This document shows, piece after piece, positions 34,423 through 43,758 of a DNA stretch of 64,000 nt. Each line of letters begins with the position of its first letter. The stretch's first letter is position 1. This stretch comes from Paenibacillus stellifer (GTDB lineage: Bacteria; Bacillota; Bacilli; Paenibacillales; Paenibacillaceae). The notes under the pieces were generated by a model that was not told the origin of the DNA, ran no database searches, and was given only the letters and a program-made list of their open reading frames with translations. A program made the translations under genes and the position numbers. The stretch lies in assembly GCF_000758685.1 (NCBI RefSeq), contig NZ_CP009286.1:4777501-4841500 (forward strand), given 5' to 3'.

Positions 34423-35292
34423 TCATTTGACTTTACGATAGATTTTCTCCACTCTGTCCAGGGGCTCGTAGTTATCGCTGTACCTGGTAAAATGGATGGA
34501 CTCCTTCGCCCCGAGAACAAGCACTCCGAACCGGCTGAGACTCTCGCAGAACAAGCCGTGAACATGATCCCGGAGCTCATCATTAAAATAAATCATCACG
34601 TTTCGGCAAAATATGACATTAAATTCGTTGAACGAAGTATCGGTTGCCAGGTTATGCTCCGCAAAAATCATATTCTTGCGAAGGAACGGCTGGAAGATAA
34701 CCGAGTTATATTTGGCCGTATAATATTCCGAAAAGGCATGCTTGCCGCCTGCCTCCAAATAATTTTTGGTGTACGTCTTCATCTTGCTGATTTCGTATAC
34801 CCCTTCTTTGGCCTGCTGCAGTGAACGGTTGTTCATATCCGTGGCATAGATTCGGGCCTTATCGTAGAGACCCTCCTCATGAAGCAGAATCGCCATAGAG
34901 TAGACTTCTTCGCCCGTAGAGCAGCCGGCATGCCAGATCCTGATGTAAGGATAGGTCCGCAGCAGCGGGACCACCTTCTGCCGGAATGTCAGGAACAGGC
35001 TCGGGTCCCGGAACATTTCCGTTACCGGAATGGACAGGTTGTAGATCAGCCGTTCGAAGCAGGACCTGTCGTACAGAACCCGCTCCTGCAGGGCGGAGAT
35101 GCTCGGCAGGTTCTCTGCATGAACATGGTGCCAGATGCGCCTCTTCAGGGAAGGAAGCGCGTAATTCCGGAAATCATATCCATACAGGCGGTGAATTCCA
35201 GTGAGCAGCAGCTCTACTTCGATGTCCTCCAGTTCGTTTTTGCTTGATCCGGCAAGGGATAAGTCATACTTCCCTTCCTCTGACAGCGTCAT
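34423..35292 (-). CDS. CheR-type protein-glutamate methyltransferase, RsbM-like
   Basis: 289 residues. The CheR N-terminal helical domain (YGYDFRNYALPSLKRRIWHHV) precedes the SAM-binding part IRIWHAGCSTGEEVYSMAILL, with FNVIFCRNVMIYFN following. In the B. cereus group RsbM, a CheR homologue, methylates the hybrid kinase RsbK and dampens SigB activation. The gene order here (phosphatase, hybrid kinase, CheR, rsbVW-sigB) supports the same role rather than chemotaxis; no other che genes are present. AAGGGAG lies 11 bases before the ATG. The hybrid kinase ends 84 bases upstream. Confidence 0.85.
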   Translation of the reverse strand: MTLSEEGKYDLSLAGSSKNELEDIEVELLLTGIHRLYGYDFRNYALPSLKRRIWHHVHAENLPSISALQERVLYDRSCFERLIYNLSIPVTEMFRDPSLFLTFRQKVVPLLRTYPYIRIWHAGCSTGEEVYSMAILLHEEGLYDKARIYATDMNNRSLQQAKEGVYEISKMKTYTKNYLEAGGKHAFSEYYTAKYNSVIFQPFLRKNMIFAEHNLATDTSFNEFNVIFCRNVMIYFNDELRDHVHGLFCESLSRFGVLVLGAKESIHFTRYSDNYEPLDRVEKIYRKVK

Positions 35293-35376
35293 GGCAATCG
35301 CGGCTCCCTTGCGTACGCCGCTTACTGACCTGCGGCGATAAATTCTGTCTTTATGACTATTACCCCGTTTTCCCCG

Positions 35377-38300
35377 CTACGAATACAACCAGACCCTCAT
35401 TAACGAAAGAAGCTGGTCGGTATCGATCGGCTTCTTCATGTAGTCCGAGGCCCCGGCCTCAATACATTTGAACCGGTCTTCCTTCATGGCCTTGGCCGTA
35501 AGGGCGATGACCGGAAGCTTGGCGAACTGCGGCATTTCGCGAATTTTCCGCATCGCTTCGTATCCGTCCATCTCCGGCATCATCATATCCATGAGCACGA
35601 GATCGATGTCCGGATTCTCCTTCAGCGTTTCCAGCGCTTCCCTGCCGTTCTCGGCGAATCTGACCTCCATCTGATACCCTTCCAGCACACTGGAGAGCGC
35701 GAAGACGTTGCGGATATCATCATCGACGAGCATAATCTTCTTCCCTACGAACAACTCTTCCTTATTGTGAAGCTTCCGCAGTATTTTGCGCTTGTCCTCC
35801 GGCAGGTTCGCTTCCACCCGGTGGAGGAACAGCGTCGTTTCGTCCAGCAGGCGTTCCGGCGACCGGACATCCTTGATGATGATCGATTCCGCATATTTGC
35901 GGAGTCTGGTCTCCTCCTTGATGTCCAGATCCTTGCCAGTGTATATGATAATCGGCAGATCATTAAGTTCCTCATCGTCCCTGATATGATCAAGCAGCTC
36001 GAAGCCGTCCATATCCCCAAGCATCAAATCGAGCACCATACAGTCGTATTTGCGCTTGCGAAGCTCATTCAGAGCCTCGCCTCCCGTGGAGACGGCTGTT
36101 ATCGCCACATCATCATAGCCGATCAATTCCACGATGGACCGCCGCTGGATATCGTCGTCCTCGACGATCAGAAGATGCTTCAGCGTGCTTTCCGTATAAG
36201 CTTCAATCCGGGTAAAAGCTCGCTCCAGCGCTTCCTTCCCGGAAGGCTTCCTCAGATAGGCGAATGCCCCCATCATCAGGCCCTGCTTCACTTCATCATT
36301 AATCGATATGACGTGAACCGGAATATGACGGGTATTTGCCTTCTCCTTGAGCTCCCGGAGAATCGCCCAGCCGTCCATAACGGGCAGCTGGATGTCCAGA
36401 ATGATGGCATCCGGCAGATAGGCTTTGGCCATCGAGAGACCGGTATCCCCACGCAGCGCAACCAGCGTCTTGAAGCCCCGGCTGTGCGCCATATCAAGCA
36501 GGATGTCCGCGAACTTCCGGTCATCCTCGATGATGAGCAGCACCTTGTCGCTCGGCTCCAGATGATCGCGGTCGTCCGCGAACGGCGCTTCAGCTTCCGG
36601 AGCGGGCAGAGTCATGGCTTCCGCCGGTGCCGGCAGCGCCTCGGGGAGCTCGCTTCCCGAGGCTGCCTCTGCCTCTCCTGCTGCTGTCTCACCCGGCAGC
36701 AGGCTGTAATCGGCGGAGGCCGGCAGGAAGAGCGTGAACACGCTCCCCGCACCCTCCTCCGATTCCAGCACAATGCCGCCGCCCATCAGCCGGGAGAGTT
36801 CCCTGCTGATGGACAGGCCCAGGCCCGTGCCGCCGTATTTGCGGCTCGTCGTGCCGTCGGCCTGCCGGAAGGCCTCGAACACGAGGTCCTGCTTGTCTTC
36901 CGGTATGCCGATGCCGCTGTCTTTGACCGCGATAGCCAAATAATCGCGGTCAAGCGGCAAATAAACCGGCAGCTGCTTCTCCTCGGCCCGGCTGACCGAG
37001 AATTCCACATAGCCCTTGCTTGTGAATTTGAAGGCATTGCTCAGCAGATTGCGGAGCACCTGCTTCAGCCGGTAGCCGTCGGTCACGATCGTATCCGGCA
37101 GCGGCTCAAGGAAGGACAGGCGCAGCGCGATGCCTTTCTTCTGGGCCAGCGGCGCAAAATTATGCTTCACGAACGTTTTCAGCTCCGTGAGCGCCACCTT
37201 CTCGCGGTTCAGCTCCATCTTGCCGGCATCGGCCTTGGACAGATCCAGAATTTCGTCGATCATCTTCAGCAGATCGGCACCGGAGGTATAGATGGTCTGG
37301 GCGAACTCCACCTGCTTCTCTGTCAGATTGCCATTCTTGTTCTCGGCCAGCAGTTGGGACAGAATAAGCAGGCTGTTCAGCGGAGTACGCAGCTCATGCG
37401 ACATATTCGCCATAAACTCGGATTTGTATTTGCTTGTAGCTGTAAGCTGCGCGGCCTGCTTCTCAAGCTGGCGCCGCGCCTCCTCGATTTCGTCCTTCTT
37501 CTCCTCGACGAGTTGAATCTGCTCCTCCAGGGAGCGGGTCTTGTCCACCAGCTCGTTGTTGTAGTGCTCGAGCTCCTCCTGTTGGCGCTGCAGCAGCTCC
37601 TCGGAGCGTTTCAGGGCATCTGTCTGCTCCTCCAGATTCTCGTTGGAGCGGCGCAGCTCTTCCTGCTGGGTCTGAAGCTCCTCGGACTGGCACTGCAGCT
37701 CTTCCGTGAGCGCCTGCGACTCCCGGAGGAGTTCTTCCACGGCCAGCCGGCGGGTAATATTGTTGACAATAGTTGCCATATTGAGAGCCAGCTGTTCCAT
37801 TAACTCATAATGGAGTTCCGGGTAGGGCTTGAACGAGGCGAATTCGATTACCCCGAGCACTTCATCCTCGAACAGGAGCGGATACAAGGCGATGTACCCG
37901 GGGCGGCCGGAGCCATAGCCCGAGGCGACGTTGAAATACGTATCGGGCGTCTCCTGCAGCAGGATCGGCTTCTTGTCCAGCGCGCATTGGCCCACAAGTC
38001 CGCTGCCGAGCTCGAACCCGCTCTTCGGCTTGCTCTCGTCAAAAGCATATGCGCCCTTGATCTCAAAGCGGTTCGGATTGTTCTTCTCCCGCAGATAGAC
38101 GGCGCCGAACTGCGCGCCGACCACAGGCGTGAACTCGCTGATGAAGGTCTGGGATACCGCATCCAGAGAATTGACGCCGCGCAGAAGCTCCGTGGTGCGC
38201 GCAACGTTGGCGTTCAGCCAGGCATGCTCCTGCTGCTCCTTGATGTAAGCCGCTTCACGGTCCTGCTTCTCCTTTAGATCGCCCGCCATAATCTGAAATG

Positions 38301-39039
38301 CGCGGACGACGCCACCGAATTCGTCGTTCGAGGCGTAATTGATGCTTCGCAAATCGCCCATTCTGCCGTCTCCCAGACTGGCCACCATCCGGGACACGGT
38401 ATTAAGCCCTTTGCTGATGCTCGGAAGCACCCACAGAATTATGCCAAGCCCGAGCAGAAGCCCCGCCACCATAACGGCGATGACAATCTGGACCGACTGC
38501 TGATAGGCGCTCTTGGCCGTGTTTATTTCTTCTTTAATTTTCAAATTCTCGAACTCGGCCAGATTGTTCAGGCTGGATATCACTTCATTCTGGATCGAGA
38601 TGCCCGTCTGCTGGCGGAGGGCATTGGCCGTCGCCAGATTCCCGTCCTCAAGCAGGCTCAGCACCCGGTCCTGATAGGAGTAATAGGCCGCCGACGCCTC
38701 CTCGATCACCGTGAACATTTGCTCTTCTTCAACAGTCTGCTTAAGAGCCTTCATCTGAGCGGCGAATTGATCGGCGCGGATCTTGCTCTGCTTGATCTCA
38801 TTACTCTGAATCGCCAGATTGGAATCGGGATTCAGCAAAATATTGGTCAAAATTCGGGCCATGCCATTCACTTCTCCCCGCATCCCGGAAGATGCGAGAA
38901 TCTTCTGATAGCGGTCCTGGTAGATCCCCTCCATTTGACTGTTCATCCGGTTAAGTCGGTCATATCCGATCAGCGTCAGGCTCAGCGCAATTAGCAGCAG
39001 CGTCAGAAAGCCGATCAGCAGCTTCGCCTTAATCTTCAT
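35377..39039 (-). CDS. Membrane hybrid histidine kinase with HAMP, GAF and three receiver domains, RsbK-like
   Basis: 1220 residues. TM1 (about 7-25), a periplasm-facing four-helix sensor region (30-180), TM2 (about 184-206), HAMP (to about 265), GAF (about 285-430), a glutamine/glutamate-rich coiled coil (440-545), HisKA with [19 protein letters not shown] (His about 560), HATPase_c ([39 protein letters not shown]), an acidic Ala/Pro/Glu linker and three receivers ([45 protein letters not shown]), each with an intact phospho-Asp region. RsbK of B. cereus is also a GAF-containing hybrid kinase that feeds an REC-PP2C phosphatase. It starts three bases after the RsbY-like stop. Three receivers in one kinase is elaborate. 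Confidence 0.87.
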   Translation of the reverse strand: MKIKAKLLIGFLTLLLIALSLTLIGYDRLNRMNSQMEGIYQDRYQKILASSGMRGEVNGMARILTNILLNPDSNLAIQSNEIKQSKIRADQFAAQMKALKQTVEEEQMFTVIEEASAAYYSYQDRVLSLLEDGNLATANALRQQTGISIQNEVISSLNNLAEFENLKIKEEINTAKSAYQQSVQIVIAVMVAGLLLGLGIILWVLPSISKGLNTVSRMVASLGDGRMGDLRSINYASNDEFGGVVRAFQIMAGDLKEKQDREAAYIKEQQEHAWLNANVARTTELLRGVNSLDAVSQTFISEFTPVVGAQFGAVYLREKNNPNRFEIKGAYAFDESKPKSGFELGSGLVGQCALDKKPILLQETPDTYFNVASGYGSGRPGYIALYPLLFEDEVLGVIEFASFKPYPELHYELMEQLALNMATIVNNITRRLAVEELLRESQALTEELQCQSEELQTQQEELRRSNENLEEQTDALKRSEELLQRQQEELEHYNNELVDKTRSLEEQIQLVEEKKDEIEEARRQLEKQAAQLTATSKYKSEFMANMSHELRTPLNSLLILSQLLAENKNGNLTEKQVEFAQTIYTSGADLLKMIDEILDLSKADAGKMELNREKVALTELKTFVKHNFAPLAQKKGIALRLSFLEPLPDTIVTDGYRLKQVLRNLLSNAFKFTSKGYVEFSVSRAEEKQLPVYLPLDRDYLAIAVKDSGIGIPEDKQDLVFEAFRQADGTTSRKYGGTGLGLSISRELSRLMGGGIVLESEEGAGSVFTLFLPASADYSLLPGETAAGEAEAASGSELPEALPAPAEAMTLPAPEAEAPFADDRDHLEPSDKVLLIIEDDRKFADILLDMAHSRGFKTLVALRGDTGLSMAKAYLPDAIILDIQLPVMDGWAILRELKEKANTRHIPVHVISINDEVKQGLMMGAFAYLRKPSGKEALERAFTRIEAYTESTLKHLLIVEDDDIQRRSIVELIGYDDVAITAVSTGGEALNELRKRKYDCMVLDLMLGDMDGFELLDHIRDDEELNDLPIIIYTGKDLDIKEETRLRKYAESIIIKDVRSPERLLDETTLFLHRVEANLPEDKRKILRKLHNKEELFVGKKIMLVDDDIRNVFALSSVLEGYQMEVRFAENGREALETLKENPDIDLVLMDMMMPEMDGYEAMRKIREMPQFAKLPVIALTAKAMKEDRFKCIEAGASDYMKKPIDTDQLLSLMRVWLYS

Positions 39040-39042
39040 GCA

Positions 39043-40209
39043 CTATCGCTTCCCCTTCTTGAGTGAAATCCACACGAGACATTTATCATCATCGCGTTCT
39101 CCGGGCGCCTGCTCATTGAAGAACACGGATCTCATCCGCTCCTCCCGCCATTCATGGCCATCGTCCATCTGATTGATGAGAAAATCCAGCTGCTCGGACT
39201 GGTCTCCGCCGACCATTTCGAGCAGGCCGTCAGTATACATGACAAGATGCCCGTCATCCTCGTAGGTCAGGCTTTGAGGCGCGGCCTCGATGCGGTCGAA
39301 CAGGCCGACCGGATGGCAGTTGCTCTCCAGCAGCACCGGACTTGCGGAGGCTCCGTCAAAGAGCAGTGCGGGCGGATGACCGGCATTGACATAGTCGATG
39401 CGCTGCAGCTTCGTATCGATCACCATATAAATCGCCGTAAAATAATACTGAATCAGCTGTTTCTCGATATAGAGCTGATTGAACCTTCGGTTAAGCTCCT
39501 GTATCACCTTTTCGGGCTCCACGTAGGTAGTTACCGTATCCTTCAGCACCGATGCGATGAACATGCAGAACAGAGAAGAGGAAATGCCGTGTCCCATCAT
39601 GTCCAGCAAAATGACACCGTATCGTCCATCCCCGAGCGCATACCAGGCGTACAGATCGCCGGCCAGCTCGAATGAAGGCTGGTAGATGGCATGGACCTCG
39701 AACAGTTCTTCCTCCAGGGGCAGGCTGAGCACCGCATTCTGAACGAGCGCCGCCAGCTTAAGCTCGTATTGGATGCGCTGGTCCCGTTCCTTGTGCCAAT
39801 CCTTCTCGGCCTTCAACCGGAGCGCCAGACGGATTCTCGCCATCAGCTCCACTTTGTTGATCGGCTTGGTAACATAGTCAACCGCGCCCACGTCAAGGGC
39901 TTCGGCCAGCTTCTTCGAATCGCCGACGGCGGTTACCATAATGATCGGAATGTCCTTCAGCTTCTCATACCGCTGAATGATCCGGCAGGCTTCAATTCCG
40001 TCCATCTCAGGCATCATCATATCCAGGAGAATCAGATCGACATCCGGATGCTTCGGTCTGAGCTCGCTGTTGTTACGGCCGACCCCGAGCAGTTCCAGCA
40101 TTTCAATGGCGGATGACGCCGTAATTACGTTCCGGTAATCCTCTTTCTTCAGAATTTCGCGGATGATAATAATATTGGTAGGGTTATCGTCAACGACAAG
40201 AATCTTCAT
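39043..40209 (-). CDS. REC-PP2C (SpoIIE-type) phosphatase, RsbY-like
   Basis: 388 residues. Receiver at 1-125 (ILVVDDNPTNIIIIREIL, phospho-Asp in [17 protein letters not shown]), a linker helix, and a SpoIIE-type PP2C domain from about 185 (FELAGDLYAWYALGDGRYGVILLDMMGHG, metal-binding Asp residues visible; later HLVMYTDGLLEM). Phosphorylation of the receiver by the hybrid kinase should activate dephosphorylation of RsbV-P and free SigB, as for RsbY of B. cereus. AGGTGGAGG lies before the ATG. It leads the operon with the hybrid kinase. Confidence 0.9.
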   Translation of the reverse strand: MKILVVDDNPTNIIIIREILKKEDYRNVITASSAIEMLELLGVGRNNSELRPKHPDVDLILLDMMMPEMDGIEACRIIQRYEKLKDIPIIMVTAVGDSKKLAEALDVGAVDYVTKPINKVELMARIRLALRLKAEKDWHKERDQRIQYELKLAALVQNAVLSLPLEEELFEVHAIYQPSFELAGDLYAWYALGDGRYGVILLDMMGHGISSSLFCMFIASVLKDTVTTYVEPEKVIQELNRRFNQLYIEKQLIQYYFTAIYMVIDTKLQRIDYVNAGHPPALLFDGASASPVLLESNCHPVGLFDRIEAAPQSLTYEDDGHLVMYTDGLLEMVGGDQSEQLDFLINQMDDGHEWREERMRSVFFNEQAPGERDDDKCLVWISLKKGKR

Positions 40210-40373
40210 GCCTCCACCTCGCCTGAATTCATATTTCGACTAATTTTACAAAAAAACCGCTTATCCCATGATACGACAATCCGCCAGAAGTCCGCTATTC
40301 GAAACATCTGCCTGACTTGAGCTATTCCTTCCTGCACCGGGAGCAGCCTGGTAAGTAATACAATTCCAACAAA

Positions 40374-40413
40374 GTAACCTCCAGCCCCACTGACACGTGG
40401 TTCTGGAGGTTAC
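40374..40413 (-). terminator. Terminator of the GSP17M-like gene
   Basis: A perfect 11-bp stem (GTAACCTCCAG / CTGGAGGTTAC) with an internally paired loop; on the minus strand followed by TTTGTTGG. It lies between the stress gene and the RsbY-like gene. Confidence 0.6.
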
Positions 40414-40454
40414 GTTATTGGACTATGAACCTTTCCGGAACATATTCTGCTAGT

Positions 40455-40802
40455 TCATGACGGCCTTTTCTTGGCGATGACGAGCACCTTGCCCAAATCA
40501 AGCTCTTTCTCATAGAAATCGGCCTCCGCTTCACTGAATCCAAGAGAAGAGATTTTGGAGCGAAGCTCGTCTCCTCGTGAACGGAACATATTGGCGAGCG
40601 TGCCGAACAGTCCTTCCTCGTTCATGCCGACCTCACCCGCGCCGGCGGCCTCCGCGATGCGGTCTTCCCGGTTCTGATCATGACTAATAACGTAGATGTC
40701 TTCCCTCGTAAATCCGCTGTCCTGCAGTCGTTTCACTTCTTCAATCGCCTGTACGCCATTTTCCAGGATTTTGGCATATGCCTGGGCTCCGATAGAATCC
40801 AT
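40455..40802 (-). CDS. General stress protein 17M-like (YflT domain)
   Basis: 115 residues. The YflT/heat-induced stress protein domain is recognised by VQAIEEVKRLQDSGFTREDIYVISHDQNRE followed by an acidic tail and the C-terminal strand GKVLVIAKK. B. subtilis YflT (GSP17M) is SigB-controlled. ATG at 40802 follows AAAGGAG; the longer frame's nine extra residues are rejected. A SigB-type promoter identical in both hexamers to that of rsbV lies 65-90 bases upstream. The biochemical role is unknown. Confidence 0.85.
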   Translation of the reverse strand: MDSIGAQAYAKILENGVQAIEEVKRLQDSGFTREDIYVISHDQNREDRIAEAAGAGEVGMNEEGLFGTLANMFRSRGDELRSKISSLGFSEAEADFYEKELDLGKVLVIAKKRPS

Positions 40803-40866
40803 GATTCCACTCTCCTTTACCATTTTCATGGGGACAAGGGCGGCAATGAGACAATCATCCTGTTAT

Positions 40867-40892
40867 TAACCCTTTACCGCAGCCGCTGAAAC
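40867..40892 (-). promoter_or_regulatory. SigB-type promoter of the GSP17M-like gene
   Basis: GTTTCA (40887-40892), 14 bases, GGGTTA (40867-40872), on the minus strand. The -10 element lies in the short gap after the exported-protein gene at 40903-41436. Confidence 0.8.
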
Positions 40893-40902
40893 AGCCAATC
40901 AC

Positions 40903-41436
40903 TCAGTCCGAATAATCGTCGAACAAGTCGATTCCCCGCCATTCACCGGTCTGCCGGTCTACATACACTTTAAGCGCCGTATGGCCCCTCATATAGACAT
41001 CCCCGTCCTCGGCGGCGAAATCCGGCGAACCAAGCGTATTCTTCAGCGTATCGCGCAGCGGGTCGATCTCCCTTCCGTTCAGCTTCAGGCCGTAAGCCGA
41101 AACCTGCTCCGGACTGACATGTATATACGATACCATGCCTGCGGCGATTCCGGCCGACATATCCGCATAACGGAATTCAAGGGAATCCTCCCAAGGGTCC
41201 GGTACGATCGCGAGCGGCTGGCCTTTCAGCTCGATCAGCTCATTCGCGGTCGCATACAGGGGAACATCTGCCAGAGAATCGAATGTGCGGATATATGTGT
41301 CCTCCACAGTCCTTGCAGCCGATACGGAAACCGGCTTAAGACCGTGGTCCGCCGGACTGGACAGGGCGCTTTGGGCAGGCGCGCTCTGCGCGGCAAAAGG
41401 AGAGAAGAGCACCAACAATACGAGAAGTACTTTCAT
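40903..41436 (-). CDS. Exported protein of unknown function
   Basis: 177 residues. A short hydrophobic signal peptide (VLLVLLVLFSPFAAQSA, cleavage likely after QSA) and a mature domain rich in beta strands (LYATANELIELKGQPLAIVPDPWEDSLEFRY). It loosely recalls YjgB/DUF4309-type proteins with pairing of the motif G.P...F....., but I cannot assign a family with confidence. AAGGAGG lies eight bases before the ATG. It has no cysteine, so it is not a lipoprotein. Confidence 0.7.
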   Translation of the reverse strand: MKVLLVLLVLFSPFAAQSAPAQSALSSPADHGLKPVSVSAARTVEDTYIRTFDSLADVPLYATANELIELKGQPLAIVPDPWEDSLEFRYADMSAGIAAGMVSYIHVSPEQVSAYGLKLNGREIDPLRDTLKNTLGSPDFAAEDGDVYMRGHTALKVYVDRQTGEWRGIDLFDDYSD

Positions 41437-41496
41437 GACAATCTCCTCCTTCTGAATTTTATACGCGCATGACCGCCGCCTGCTTGAAGCCCCTGT

Positions 41497-42030
41497 CTAT
41501 TTGCCGGCCGGCCTGTTCGTGCGAAACTTCTGCCACAGCACCGCAGCCACGTCCACACCTTTCAGAACAGCCGCCGTCTTCCCTTTATTGCCGCTGCCGT
41601 AGACCGCGTTATAGGAATTAACCGTGCGCTCCTCCGCCGGGCTTGGTTTCGTTGAGTCAATGGACACGGACTCCGCCTTCTCCTTCAGCTCGCGGGTCTT
41701 GCGGAATTTCTCGATACCTGTAACCGATACCTGCTTGAAGGTCAGGGTAAGCTCGGCGAGCACCTCTCCCAGGTTCTTGACCGAATCCATAATCGGATCA
41801 ATCTTCTCGATCTTGCCCTGAACATCAGCCGTTATATCATTGGCATGCCGGACCGTCGTCTTCACCTCATAGGTCAATTCGTCAACCGTCTTCTGGACCT
41901 CCTGAAGCGTCTGGCTTACCTTCTCAAGAGATCCCTTGGCGGCATTCAAAGTTTTGATCAGAAAAATAACAAGAATGGCAAATGCGATAGCAATAAGTGC
42001 GACGCTAAGGCTGATAATCATATATGGCAA
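41497..42030 (-). CDS. ytxG: DUF948 general stress protein, YtxG-like
   Basis: 177 residues. One N-terminal transmembrane helix (MIISLSVALIAIAFAILVIFLI) and a long coiled coil (KGSLEKVSQTLQEVQKTVDELTYEVKTTV) make the DUF948 pattern. In B. subtilis ytxG sits with ytxH and ytxJ in a SigB-controlled operon. Here a SigB-type promoter is 54-79 bases upstream. The start may be TTG 42030 or ATG 42021; GGAGGGAG supports the region but spacing favours neither clearly. A C-terminal Lys-rich tail follows. Confidence 0.8.
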   Translation of the reverse strand: MPYMIISLSVALIAIAFAILVIFLIKTLNAAKGSLEKVSQTLQEVQKTVDELTYEVKTTVRHANDITADVQGKIEKIDPIMDSVKNLGEVLAELTLTFKQVSVTGIEKFRKTRELKEKAESVSIDSTKPSPAEERTVNSYNAVYGSGNKGKTAAVLKGVDVAAVLWQKFRTNRPAGK

Positions 42031-42083
42031 ACTCCCTCCGGTTCAATTTGTCTGGCGTCTGTGCCTGCCTTAATATTGTCTAG

Positions 42084-42109
42084 TTACCCCTTGATTTACT
42101 GGCCGAAAC
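42084..42109 (-). promoter_or_regulatory. SigB-type promoter of the YtxG-like gene
   Basis: GTTTCG (42104-42109), 14 bases, GGGTAA (42084-42089) on the minus strand. The -10 is a full match to GGGWAW. Confidence 0.72.
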
Positions 42110-42330
42110 AGCACGCATTCGGGCTGTCAAGCCCCTTCTCCAATCCGCCGCAAGCTCTGTTTTTGGGGGCCGAACAAGGCGGCTAATGAGAGTAAAGAGT
42201 GCTAACTCTCTTCGTCATCCCCTCATTGTCAATGTAAGTGTATGCGGTAGTTGGGAAGATTGGGCCTATGCCCGCCTAAAAAAGCATGAAGCATGCCCGG
42301 ACAATCCACTTAAGCAGCGAGGTTCCGGGC

Positions 42331-42948
42331 TTATGTCAATTTACGCAGCAGATTCAGCAGATTGTTCCAATCCACGTTAAAGGAAATGCGGATGCCGCTG
42401 TCCAGAAGCGTCATGCTCTTCACTTCCACCATGAGCGGCATATGCTCCCTCAGCGGAACACGGATCTCGGACAGGGACAGAAATCCATCCGGCACCTTCC
42501 GCCCTCTGATCTCGGTATATTCATGATGCAGTGTCAGCATGCCTCCGCCTTCGGGAGATACTTCCATCAGCATGCCGAAGGTCGCTCCGAAGGGAAGCGG
42601 ACCCGCCTTCCCGGTAATATCCATCGTCAGCCGGTTCCCGTTCTGGGCAAATTCCGCTCCGGTTATCCGGACGAAAGTGGACGGATGCTCGGCAATATGG
42701 TCGTTCAGCCCCTTCTTGCACAGCTGGTTCAATTCATCTTCGCTCAGCGTCAGAACCGGACTGTGGTTTTTCACCATTTGCAGCAGCTTCGGTCCAAAAT
42801 CTACCGGGGTATATGCCAGGTCGAGCTTCTTCTGCGGTGCCACATACCATACCAGCCAAGCGCCCGCCAGGAGCAGCAGCACCACGATGCCGATAAGAAG
42901 CCGCAGCAGCACACCGCCCCTTTTGTTTCGCACTGCTTTCGATTCCAT
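42331..42948 (-). CDS. Single-pass membrane protein, unknown function
   Basis: 205 residues. One transmembrane segment (LLRLLIGIVVLLLLAGAWLVWYVA, about 14-37) after a basic N-terminus, and an extracytoplasmic domain of about 165 residues with alternating beta strands (LTMDITGKAGPLPFGATFGMLMEV). It superficially resembles YpmS/DUF2140-type proteins, but I cannot be sure. It ends about 220 bases upstream of the YtxG-like promoter in the same direction. No strong ribosome site is seen (ATAGAGGCG before the ATG). Confidence 0.65.
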   Translation of the reverse strand: MESKAVRNKRGGVLLRLLIGIVVLLLLAGAWLVWYVAPQKKLDLAYTPVDFGPKLLQMVKNHSPVLTLSEDELNQLCKKGLNDHIAEHPSTFVRITGAEFAQNGNRLTMDITGKAGPLPFGATFGMLMEVSPEGGGMLTLHHEYTEIRGRKVPDGFLSLSEIRVPLREHMPLMVEVKSMTLLDSGIRISFNVDWNNLLNLLRKLT

Positions 42949-43160
42949 TTACGCCTCTATCCTTTCCCTGCCGTTGTGAACTATCTGTGGCAGCTGCTCG
43001 CGCCGTCTATACTTCATTTCGCCAAACCGCGCCCGAATGCCTGTCGATTGAAAAAAATAACCTCCTGGTTCATGGGCTTCATTTGGGTTTACTAGGATAC
43101 TGAATTACCGGCACATCAACCCAATCGGTCGTGCACACCAAATTCAAGGAGGAATTGCAA

Positions 43161-43535
43161 TTGAAAAGAATCGTCAGCATTGCCACCGCCATCGGTCTCG
43201 CCGCTTCGATCGGAGCTACCGCTTCCGCCGCCGATGTTCCGGGAACCGCAACTGCAGCCCCCGAGACGGTCACAACCAGCACCTATTCGGAGCCGGTTAT
43301 TACACCAGCCGATGTCGTTCCCGCTACGCCGGTGCTCGTCCTGACCGGCAACACTCCGTTCTATTTCACCAATGGCTCCACCATGCTGAAGGCCGGCGTA
43401 CTCGCTCCACAGACAGTCGATACGACTGGAGAAGTCGCCACAGACGCTTACGGCAACGAATGGAGAGAGGTGTACACCTGGCTGGGCCTGGCCTGGGTAA
43501 TGGTCCCGAGCCCCACCGATGTCCTGATGCCATAG
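43161..43535 (+). CDS. Small secreted protein
   Basis: 124 residues. A Sec signal peptide (KRIVSIATAIGLAASIGATASA, cleavage after ASA) precedes a mature region of about 100 residues rich in Pro, Thr and Val, ending in GNEWREVYTWLGLAWVMVPSP. No family recognised; the end resembles a short SH3-like strand pair. The start is TTG 43161, eight bases after AAGGAGG. A weak SigB-like pair (GGTTCA, 12 bases, GGGTTT, 43067-43090) lies upstream; I give it little weight. Confidence 0.75.
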   Translation: MKRIVSIATAIGLAASIGATASAADVPGTATAAPETVTTSTYSEPVITPADVVPATPVLVLTGNTPFYFTNGSTMLKAGVLAPQTVDTTGEVATDAYGNEWREVYTWLGLAWVMVPSPTDVLMP

Positions 43536-43643
43536 CCTAATATGCAAATAGCGGAAGCGGTTTCAAAAACAGCCGGAGCAGCCGTCATACCCGAAGGTCA
43601 TCGTCGGCTTCCTTGTTGCTGCCGATCGCTTGCCCGGAAATAG

Positions 43644-43693
43644 AAAAAGGGGATATCCATCCTGCCTCAAGCGGCAGCGGACATCCCCTTTTT
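43644..43693. terminator. Bidirectional terminator between convergent genes
   Basis: AAAAAGGGGAT.TCC / GGA.ATCCCCTTTTT with one mismatch around a 20-base loop. The plus strand has TTTTTCC after the stem, the minus strand TTTTTC. Confidence 0.85.
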
Positions 43694-43758
43694 CCCGCAA
43701 AATGCACCCGTCACAAACCGTACTGCAGTCGCTTCCTCTGTTACTAAAAGCTCTATGA

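Noticed and set aside
35767..37803. 678-residue plus-strand open frame
   Set aside because: Antisense to the three-receiver hybrid kinase, which has intact domains; composition (Leu/Gln/Arg-rich) is a codon-bias shadow.
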